From positions 1-5,975 of the forward strand of contig CANGSD010000089.1 in the NCBI GenBank assembly GCA_947455875.1: a stretch of 5,975 nucleotides of DNA. Direction: 5' to 3'. Under the pieces are notes generated by a model, which saw only the letters and a program-made list of their open reading frames with translations, ran no database searches and was not told the origin of the DNA. Position 1 is the first letter of the stretch, and every line of letters begins with the position of its first letter. Of the stretch, positions 1-5,975 are shown piece after piece. The translations under genes were made by a program, and so were the position numbers. Origin of the DNA: Comamonadaceae bacterium (GTDB taxonomy: Bacteria; Pseudomonadota; Gammaproteobacteria; Burkholderiales; Burkholderiaceae).

Positions 1-375
1 CAACTCGGTGATGGGCTTGTAGTTGTTCTTCAGCATATCCACCACCTTGTGCAGGGTGTGGCCTGAATCAGCCAGATCGTCCACCAGCAGCACGCGGCCG
101 GCGATCTCGCCCTTGGGCGTGGTGATGTAGCGAGCGATGTCCAGATTGCCCTGCACCGTGCCGGCCTCGGCGCGGTAGGAGCTGGTCGACATGATGGCCA
201 GCGGCTTGTCGAAGATGCGACTGAGGATGTCGCCGGGGCGCATGCCCCCACGTGCCAGACACAGGATGGTGTCGAATTCCCAGCCTGACTGATGCACCCG
301 GATCGCGAGCTTCTCGATCAGGTTGTGGTACTCGTCGTAGCTGACATACAGGTGCTTGCCGTCTTCGGTCAACAT
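1..375 (-). CDS. Phosphoribosyltransferase family protein (3' end beyond window)
   Basis: The first 125 residues are visible and the frame is open to the window edge. The PRPP-binding signature of type I phosphoribosyltransferases is plain: VLLVDDLADSGHT at about residues 95-107, with the paired acidic residues DD and the glycine/threonine loop. An upstream loop, CLARGGMRPGDILSR (39-53), fits the pyrophosphate-binding segment. Such enzymes transfer a base to or from PRPP in the cytoplasm. The sequence resembles the hypoxanthine/xanthine-type family (COG2236-like), but the substrate cannot be read from this fragment, so purine salvage is only a guess supported by the neighbouring purA. The ATG at 375 is chosen because AAGGAG lies nine bases upstream and the N-terminus (MLTEDGKHLYVSYDEYH) leads directly into the fold. 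It lies 149 bases downstream of purA across a structured repeat, so it may be cotranscribed or have its own promoter. Confidence 0.9.
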   Translation of the reverse strand, partial: MLTEDGKHLYVSYDEYHNLIEKLAIRVHQSGWEFDTILCLARGGMRPGDILSRIFDKPLAIMSTSSYRAEAGTVQGNLDIARYITTPKGEIAGRVLLVDDLADSGHTLHKVVDMLKNNYKPITEL

Positions 376-384
376 GTCGCAGGT

Positions 385-390
385 CTCCTT
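385..390 (-). promoter_or_regulatory. Shine-Dalgarno of the phosphoribosyltransferase gene
   Basis: On the minus strand this reads AAGGAG, nine bases before the ATG at 375. It is one of the two clearest ribosome binding sites in the window (the other precedes hflC), and it fixes the start of the gene. Confidence 0.75.
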
Positions 391-420
391 CGTTCTAGTC
401 GTCTGTCTGCACGCCCAAGG

Positions 421-524
421 TCTCCCCTCTCCCCTTCGCGGGCCACCGCGGATCTGGCTCCGCCAGTCCGCCGGCGGCGCCCCCTTGAGGGGGGAGGCGC
501 CAAAGGCGCCTCGGGGGTGGGCCC
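421..524. repeat. GC-rich palindromic intergenic element, Comamonadaceae type
   Basis: This fills most of the spacer between purA and the phosphoribosyltransferase gene and begins directly after the purA stop codon. A terminal inverted repeat (440-447 GGGCCACC against 516-524 GGTGGGCCC, one bulged base) encloses three hairpins. The first is 448-471, a 10-bp stem with one bulged T and loop TCC. The second is 480-493, CCCCC-TTGA-GGGGG. The third is 494-512, GAGGCGCC-AAA-GGCGCCTC. A pyrimidine-rich strip (421-437) flanks one end. From memory, very similar strings (CCCCTTGAGGGGG followed by a GAGGCGC...GCGCCTC palindrome) recur between genes in Acidovorax, Delftia and relatives. That attribution is recalled, not searched. 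It carries no ORF of its own. Without a T-run it is not a canonical intrinsic terminator, although it could slow polymerase or protect mRNA ends. Confidence 0.7.
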
Positions 525-1892
<1,368 letters not shown>

Positions 1893-3041
1893 TCACAGGC
1901 TGCGCACAGTCCAGACCGCGCCCTGTCGGGTCAGCTCGCGGTCACAGTGGAATTCATCGACCTCGCTCTCGTGGCCCGGAAGCACACACACGACGGTCTC
2001 GCCCTGCGCACGCAGGCTGGCAATCGCGGCGCGCAGCGCGGGCTCTTCGCCCCAGGGCGCGCGAATCGCGGCACGCAGGGGCCGACGGGCGGCCACCGCC
2101 ACCAGCTCGCGCAGGTCCAGACTGAAACCGACGGCGGGCCGGTTACGACCGAACACCGCACCGACTTCGTCATAGCGGCCACCGCGCACCAGAGCGTCGC
2201 TGCCACCGGGGGCGTAGATCGCAAAGCGCGCGCCGGTGTAGTAGGCATAGCCACGCAGATCGGCCAAGTCAAAGCTCACACGCGCGCCCTCCAGATGGCC
2301 AGCCAGCCAACGCAGATTGGCCAGGGCTTCGCGCACCAGGGGCGTGGCGGGCAGACGTCGCTCGGCCTCGTCCAGCACCGACGCGTCGCCATACAGGGTG
2401 ACCAAGGCCGCCAGGCCGTCGCGGGAGGCGGCGGGGAAGTCGCGGGTCAGGCTGGCCAGCGCGCTGGCGTCCTTAGCGGCCAAGGCGGCATGCACCTGCG
2501 CCAACACCGCACCATCCACTGGCAGGCCTGCCAGCAGGGCGCGCACCAGGCGCGCATCGGCCATGTCCACGGTCAGCTCGCCCACCTGGGTGGCGCGCAG
2601 GCAATCGAGGGCCAGCGTCAGGGCCTCGAGGTCGGCCTCCAGCCCGGCGTGGCCATAGATCTCGGCGCCGAACTGCAGGGGCTCACGGGTGGCGTGCGGC
2701 CGACCCGGGCGGGTGTGCAGCACCGGGCCGCAGTAGCACAGGCGGGTCACGCCGGCGCGATTGAGCAGGTGGGCGTCGATGCGGGCGACCTGGGGCGTGG
2801 TGTCGGCCCGCAGGCCCATCATCCGGCCCGAGAGCTGGTCGACCAGCTTGAAGGTCTGCAGGTCCAGGGCCTCGCCCGTTCCCGACAGGAGCGACTCCAG
2901 GTGTTCGAGCAGGGGCGGCATGACCAGCTCGTAGCCATAGCCACGGGCCGTGTCGAGCAGTTCGCGTCGAAGCTCTTCGATGTGCCGGGCCTCGGAGGGC
3001 AATACATCGGCGATGTGATCCGGCAGGACCCAGGCGGACAT
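1893..3041 (-). CDS. hisZ: ATP phosphoribosyltransferase regulatory subunit HisZ
   Basis: HisZ is a catalytically inactive paralogue of histidyl-tRNA synthetase. It associates with short-form HisG to make active ATP phosphoribosyltransferase, the first enzyme of histidine synthesis, and contributes to histidine feedback. The 382 residues show the class II synthetase-like core: [11 protein letters not shown] (42-52), [12 protein letters not shown] (76-87), the motif 2 region around [21 protein letters not shown] (107-127), LRGYAYYTG (262-270) in place of the HisRS histidine-binding signature, and [21 protein letters not shown] (287-307) as motif 3. Residues 320-382 form an extra C-terminal segment beyond this core. 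The ATG at 3041 gives the expected start ([20 protein letters not shown]), though no good Shine-Dalgarno precedes it. Its presence implies a short HisG encoded elsewhere. The gene is separated from the rest of the his pathway and sits between the hfl cluster and purA. Confidence 0.95.
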   Translation of the reverse strand: MSAWVLPDHIADVLPSEARHIEELRRELLDTARGYGYELVMPPLLEHLESLLSGTGEALDLQTFKLVDQLSGRMMGLRADTTPQVARIDAHLLNRAGVTRLCYCGPVLHTRPGRPHATREPLQFGAEIYGHAGLEADLEALTLALDCLRATQVGELTVDMADARLVRALLAGLPVDGAVLAQVHAALAAKDASALASLTRDFPAASRDGLAALVTLYGDASVLDEAERRLPATPLVREALANLRWLAGHLEGARVSFDLADLRGYAYYTGARFAIYAPGGSDALVRGGRYDEVGAVFGRNRPAVGFSLDLRELVAVAARRPLRAAIRAPWGEEPALRAAIASLRAQGETVVCVLPGHESEVDEFHCDRELTRQGAVWTVRSL

Positions 3042-3058
3042 GAAAATGAGGGGCTGTT

Positions 3059-3076
3059 AAAAGCGGTAGTTTACCG
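3059..3076 (-). terminator. Small hairpin with short T-run between the DUF2065 gene and hisZ
   Basis: On the minus strand CGGTA-AAC-TACCG forms a 5-bp stem with a 3-base loop, followed by C and TTTT. A second GC-rich inverted repeat (GGGCC...GGCCC) lies just upstream in the same 61-base spacer. The short stem and T-run make this at best a weak or leaky terminator or an attenuator-like element, 17 bases before the hisZ start. It is the only place in the hflX-to-purA block where the run of genes looks interrupted. Confidence 0.3.
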
Positions 3077-3102
3077 GGCCGCCACAGGCCCCCCGGAACG
3101 GC

Positions 3103-3297
3103 TCAGGCCGCCGTGACCCACGCCAGCAGCGCCAGCCCCAAGGCCACGCTCAGGAGACCAAAGAAACGCAGCTGGCCGTCACGCAAAAGCACCAGCCGCT
3201 CGAAGGTGCTGCGCCAGCGTCCGGGTGCCACCAGCGGCAGCAGGCCCTCGAACACCAGCACCAGGGCGAGTGCCGCCCACAACACCTCGGACGACAC
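3103..3297 (-). CDS. DUF2065 (YjeT-like) small inner-membrane protein
   Basis: This 64-residue protein has two predicted membrane helices, about residues 6-24 and 44-62. They are joined by a short polar segment containing PGRWRSTFERL and the GQLRFFGL stretch typical of DUF2065/YjeT. The function of the family is unknown. Its place directly after hflC is conserved from Escherichia coli (yjeT) to this organism, which hints at a link to the HflKC-FtsH membrane complex, but that is inference. Translation starts at a GTG, only 8 bases after the hflC stop, and TAAGG overlapping that stop serves as the ribosome binding site, suggesting translational coupling. Length, hydrophobic pattern and position all fit the family. 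Confidence 0.85.
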   Translation of the reverse strand: MSSEVLWAALALVLVFEGLLPLVAPGRWRSTFERLVLLRDGQLRFFGLLSVALGLALLAWVTAA

Positions 3298-3303
3298 GCC
3301 GCG

Positions 3304-3308
3304 CCTTA
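3304..3308 (-). promoter_or_regulatory. Shine-Dalgarno overlapping the hflC stop codon
   Basis: On the minus strand TAAGG contains the TAA stop of hflC (3306-3308) and lies six bases before the GTG start at 3297. It supports the GTG as the true start of the DUF2065 gene and predicts reinitiation or coupling by ribosomes finishing hflC. Confidence 0.55.
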
Positions 3309-4220
3309 TTTGCGCGCGGGAGCGGCGGGGGCGGCCGAACCGGCGCCCGCCCCACGGAAGTTGCGGAAGAACTCGCTGGAGGACGGATCCAGCACCATCA
3401 CATCGCCCTTGCGGCCGAAGCTGGCCTTGTAGGCATCCAGGCTGCGATAGAACTGGGCAAACTGCGGATCGCGTCCGAAGGCTTCGTTGTAGATGCGCGC
3501 GGCTTCGGCATCGCCCTCGCCTTTGATCTTCTGGGCGTCGCGGTAGGCATTGGCCACGGCGACCTCGCGCTGGCGGTCGGCGTCTGCGCGGATCTTCTCG
3601 CCCTCGGCGGCGCCGGTGGAGCGCAGCTCGTTGGCCACGCGCTTGCGCTCGGCCTCCATGCGGCGGTAGACGGATTCGGTGATGGCCTCGACATAGTCGG
3701 CGCGCGTGATACGCACGTCCACCACGTCCACGCCCCAGGGCTTGGCGCCCTTGACCACTTCCTGCACCTCGCGCTTGACGTCGGCCATCAGCTGCTCGCG
3801 CCGGGTGGAGAGCAGCTCGCGCACGGTGCGGCGGTTGATCTCTTCCTGGAAGGCGTTGCGCACCACACGATTGAGCTGGTTGGCGCCCGCGGCCTCGTCC
3901 AGGCCCACGTTACGGATGTACTGCGAGGGATCGCTGATACGCCAGCGCACGAACCAGTCAATCACCACGCGCTGCTTTTCGGCGGTGAGCATGGGTTCGG
4001 TGTCGGCGCTGTCCAGCGTGAGCAAGCGCTTGTCGATGTAGCTCACGTTCTGGAACGGGGGCGGCAGCTTGAAGTGCAGGCCCGGTTCGGTGATCACTTC
4101 CTTGATCTGACCCAGCGCGTAGACCACGCCGAACTGGCGCTGGTCGACGACGAACAGGGTGGAGCTGAGCAGCACGAGGGCGACCAGCGCGGTGGAAATC
4201 CAGAGTCCAATTCGGTTCAT
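3306..4220 (-). CDS. hflC: HflC, SPFH-domain subunit of the FtsH-modulating HflKC complex
   Basis: HflC pairs with HflK in the inner membrane. The HflKC assembly surrounds FtsH and controls its access to membrane substrates. The 304-residue protein has an N-terminal membrane anchor (about 5-25), after which the chain lies in the periplasm. The SPFH/band-7 domain covers about 24-190 and includes VVDQRQFGVVYALG (24-37), TEPGLHFKLP (44-53) and KRLLTLD (64-70). A long charged, alanine-rich coiled-coil region follows (about 185-245, with KGEGDAEAARIYNEAF at 233-248). The chain ends in a short Ala/Pro/Gly-rich tail (290-304). The ATG at 4220 is supported by GGGGAG seven bases upstream. It follows hflK by 15 bases, so it belongs to the same transcript and the two subunits can be made together. 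Despite band-7 family annotations elsewhere, it is not a protease itself. Confidence 0.96.
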   Translation of the reverse strand: MNRIGLWISTALVALVLLSSTLFVVDQRQFGVVYALGQIKEVITEPGLHFKLPPPFQNVSYIDKRLLTLDSADTEPMLTAEKQRVVIDWFVRWRISDPSQYIRNVGLDEAAGANQLNRVVRNAFQEEINRRTVRELLSTRREQLMADVKREVQEVVKGAKPWGVDVVDVRITRADYVEAITESVYRRMEAERKRVANELRSTGAAEGEKIRADADRQREVAVANAYRDAQKIKGEGDAEAARIYNEAFGRDPQFAQFYRSLDAYKASFGRKGDVMVLDPSSSEFFRNFRGAGAGSAAPAAPARK

Positions 4221-4227
4221 GGTGTCG

Positions 4228-4233
4228 CTCCCC
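4228..4233 (-). promoter_or_regulatory. Shine-Dalgarno of hflC
   Basis: GGGGAG on the minus strand, seven bases before the hflC ATG and directly after the hflK stop codon. It fixes the hflC start. Confidence 0.7.
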
Positions 4234-4235
4234 GT

Positions 4236-5606
4236 TCAGCGCGATTCGCGTTCGCGGCCGCGGGTGTTGTTGCCATCCCGCGCACGCGGGTCATTGGCGG
4301 CGGGCGGAGCCGCCGGAGCCGGCGCGGGTGGCGCCACCGCGGCGGGCGCACCCTCCCCGCTGGCCACTTGCTGCATCAGCTTGTCCAGCGGCAGGTACAG
4401 GAGGTTGGACCCTTGGCGCGAGTCGATCATGACCTTGTTCACGTTGGAGTAGATCTGCTGCATCGCGTCCAGGTACATGCGGTCACGCGTGACTTGGGGG
4501 GCCCGCTGGTACTCGGTGAGCACCGAGCGAAAGCGCTGCGCATCACCCTGGGCTTGCGCGACGATACGGGCCTTGTAGGCGTCGGCTTCTTCCTTCAGAC
4601 GCGAGGCGGAACCCACGGCACGCGGGATCACATCGTTGGCATAGGCCTGCGCCTCGTTTTTGGCGCGCTCGCGCTCCTGACCGGCCTTGAGCACGTCGTC
4701 AAAAGAGGCCTGCACCTGCTCGGGCGGTCGTACACCGCCCTGCTGCAGGTTGACCGCCACCACTTCGACGCCCAGCTTGTAGCGATCAAGAATCACCTGC
4801 ATGAGATCGCGCACGCGCGGACCGATCTGGTCGCGCTCCTCGGCGAGAGCCGAGTCCATGCGCATCTTGCCCACCACCTCGCGCACCGCCGTCTCGGCGG
4901 CATGCACCACGGCTTCCACCGGGTTCTTGCTCTCGAACAGCCAGGCTCGGGCGTCCTTGAGGCGGTACTGCACGGCAAACTTGATCTCAACGATGTTCTC
5001 GTCTTGCGTGAGCATGGCCGACTCGCGCAGGCCGGTAGCCCGGATCACGGTGTCGCGGCCGATGTCCACCGAGCGGATCTGGGTGGCCATCACCATCTCA
5101 TGGCGCTGAATGGGGTACGGCAGGCGCCAGTTGAAGCCGGCACCGACGGTGGACTGGTAGCGGCCGAACTGGGTGATGACCGCCTGCTGGCCTTCCTGCA
5201 CGATGAAGAAGCCGGTGCCCAGCCAGATCAGGACGACCACGGCAGCCACCAGGCCAGCGCCGATGCCCGCGCTCTTCATGTCGGGTTGGAAGCCGCCACC
5301 ACCACCGCCTGTGCCACCGCCTTTGCCGCCACCGGGGCGGCCGCCAAACAGGCCGCCGAGCTTGCGATTGAAATCGCGCCAGAGTTCGTCGAGGTCCGGC
5401 GGGCCGGGATTGGGGCCGCGTGAGCCGCTGCCCTCCGGGCGCTCGCCCTCGGGGCGGCCGGGATCGGGCCGGGGGGGCTCGGGGCGGTTGTTCTCGGCAC
5501 GGGTGTCGTCGCCGCCGCGGCCCCAACGGGGGTCGTTCAGGTTGAACATGCCCCGCAGGCGTGCGCGCAGGCTGGGAAATGAAAAGTTCATTCGCATGGG
5601 TCTCAT
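4236..5606 (-). CDS. hflK: HflK, SPFH-domain subunit of the FtsH-modulating HflKC complex
   Basis: This is the larger partner of HflC. The 456 residues begin with a cytoplasmic part containing FNLNDPRWGRGGDD (21-34), a Pro/Glu/Arg-rich stretch (39-70), a short helix DLDELWRDFNRKLGGLFGG (71-89) and a glycine run (92-105). A membrane helix (about 114-136) leads into the SPFH domain with QFGRYQSTVGAGFNWRLPYP (146-165) and LTQDENIVEIKFAVQYRLKD (199-218). A charged coiled-coil region (about 295-370), the conserved YLPLDKL (404-410) and an Ala/Pro-rich tail (419-438) end the protein. The start is uncertain: ATG codons at 5606, 5597 and 5591 (residues 1, 4 and 6) lie close together and none has a strong Shine-Dalgarno, while Met20 (codon at 5549) immediately precedes the conserved FNLNDPRWG. 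The gene begins 25 bases after hflX. Confidence 0.95.
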   Translation of the reverse strand: MRPMRMNFSFPSLRARLRGMFNLNDPRWGRGGDDTRAENNRPEPPRPDPGRPEGERPEGSGSRGPNPGPPDLDELWRDFNRKLGGLFGGRPGGGKGGGTGGGGGGFQPDMKSAGIGAGLVAAVVVLIWLGTGFFIVQEGQQAVITQFGRYQSTVGAGFNWRLPYPIQRHEMVMATQIRSVDIGRDTVIRATGLRESAMLTQDENIVEIKFAVQYRLKDARAWLFESKNPVEAVVHAAETAVREVVGKMRMDSALAEERDQIGPRVRDLMQVILDRYKLGVEVVAVNLQQGGVRPPEQVQASFDDVLKAGQERERAKNEAQAYANDVIPRAVGSASRLKEEADAYKARIVAQAQGDAQRFRSVLTEYQRAPQVTRDRMYLDAMQQIYSNVNKVMIDSRQGSNLLYLPLDKLMQQVASGEGAPAAVAPPAPAPAAPPAANDPRARDGNNTRGRERESR

Positions 5607-5631
5607 GGCTTCAGGCAGGCATTGTGCCTAA

Positions 5632-5975
5632 TCAGGCTTGTGCCTCCTGCGTGTCGGGGGATTGAGGGGCCATTTCGGCACCCGGTCGGTGCGCAGCCTG
5701 GGCCTGGGCCGCCAAGGCCTGGCGCAGCTGCGGCAGGCCCTCGCCCGTGCGGGCGCTGACGAACAGACGGGGCACCAAGCGGCCCTCCAGGTCGAAATGA
5801 TCCTGCATCTGGCGCGGGCGCTGGCTGGGCGCCAGGGCGTCGATCTTGTTGAAAACCAGCACCTGAGGCACCTGGCCCGCGCCAATCTCGTGTAACACGG
5901 CCTGCACCTGCGCAATTTGCTCGGGGAAGCCCGGGCTGGCGGCATCCACCACGTGCAGCAAGAGGTCGGCATCGG
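5632..5975 (-). CDS. hflX: GTPase HflX, C-terminal part (5' end beyond window)
   Basis: Only the last 113 residues are in the window. The fragment begins inside the GTP-binding domain with DADLLLHVVDAASPGF. It contains the G4 guanine-specificity motif NKID (visible residues 42-45) and the G5-like SARTGEGL (73-80). HflX binds the 50S subunit and splits stalled or stressed ribosomes using GTP. The G1-G3 motifs and the N-terminal HflX domain must lie to the right of the window. Only 33 residues follow the G5 motif, ending in a low-complexity Gln/Ala/Pro tail (about 90-113), so the C-terminal domain seen in the E. coli protein appears to be absent. The stop is 25 bases before hflK, consistent with the conserved hflX-hflK-hflC operon. 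In many proteobacteria hfq lies immediately upstream, which cannot be checked here. Confidence 0.93.
   Translation of the reverse strand, partial: DADLLLHVVDAASPGFPEQIAQVQAVLHEIGAGQVPQVLVFNKIDALAPSQRPRQMQDHFDLEGRLVPRLFVSARTGEGLPQLRQALAAQAQAAHRPGAEMAPQSPDTQEAQA

Noticed and set aside
392..418. Promoter-like TTGGGC (413-418) and TAGAAC (392-397) on the minus strand ahead of the phosphoribosyltransferase gene
   Set aside because: The spacer is only 15 bases and both boxes deviate from the sigma-70 consensus, so it is not supported well enough to annotate.
494..512. The GAGGCGCC-AAA-GGCGCCTC hairpin as an intrinsic terminator of purA
   Set aside because: The stem is perfect but it is followed by C-rich sequence on the minus strand, not by a T-run; it is better explained as an arm of the palindromic element.
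3225..5423. A 732-codon open frame on the plus strand opposite the DUF2065 gene, hflC and hflK
   Set aside because: Same reasoning: it crosses three well-supported genes on the other strand, has no family motifs, and its His/Leu/Gly-rich composition is a mirror of the real codons.
5461..5484. G-tracts on the plus strand suggesting a G-quadruplex
   Set aside because: They are the complement of Pro/Arg/Gly codons in the HflK N-terminal low-complexity region and need no separate explanation.

Overview
This window is a GC-rich stretch of bacterial chromosome. All seven genes lie on the minus strand, so transcription runs from the right edge to the left. In that direction the order is hflX (3' part only), hflK, hflC, a DUF2065/YjeT-like membrane protein, hisZ, purA, and a phosphoribosyltransferase gene cut by the left edge. 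Enterobacteria have hfq-hflX-hflK-hflC-yjeT-purA. The layout here matches that block, except that hisZ sits between the DUF2065 gene and purA. HisZ with this order, the protein sequences, and a characteristic GC-rich palindromic spacer after purA together suggest a betaproteobacterium of the Burkholderiales, most likely a Comamonadaceae-type organism. The taxonomic call is inference from sequence character and remembered synteny.

Right part (5975-3103): hflX, hflK, hflC and the DUF2065 gene are packed with gaps of 25, 15 and 8 bases and look like one transcriptional unit. HflX is a ribosome-associated GTPase. HflK and HflC are SPFH proteins that form the membrane complex around the FtsH protease. 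The DUF2065 protein is a two-helix membrane protein of unknown role. Its GTG start uses a Shine-Dalgarno that includes the hflC stop codon, so the two are probably translationally coupled.

Middle part (3102-525): a 61-base spacer with a small hairpin leads into hisZ, the regulatory subunit of ATP phosphoribosyltransferase (first step of histidine synthesis). A 36-base gap separates it from purA, adenylosuccinate synthetase (first committed step from IMP to AMP). The two are metabolically linked, because HisG/HisZ consumes ATP and the histidine pathway returns AICAR to the purine pool.

Left part (524-1): a 149-base spacer carries a structured element of about 85-104 bases with terminal inverted repeats around three hairpins. 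It looks like a dispersed intergenic repeat of Comamonadaceae genomes. A phosphoribosyltransferase gene with a strong ribosome binding site and a clear PRPP-binding motif follows and runs off the left edge.

This is mainly a conserved housekeeping region. I see no mobile element, CRISPR array, tRNA or rRNA, and no convincing undescribed system. The points most worth a second look are the palindromic element, the short C-terminus of HflX, the extra C-terminal segment of HisZ, the hisZ insertion in an otherwise conserved gene order, and the unassigned substrate of the phosphoribosyltransferase.
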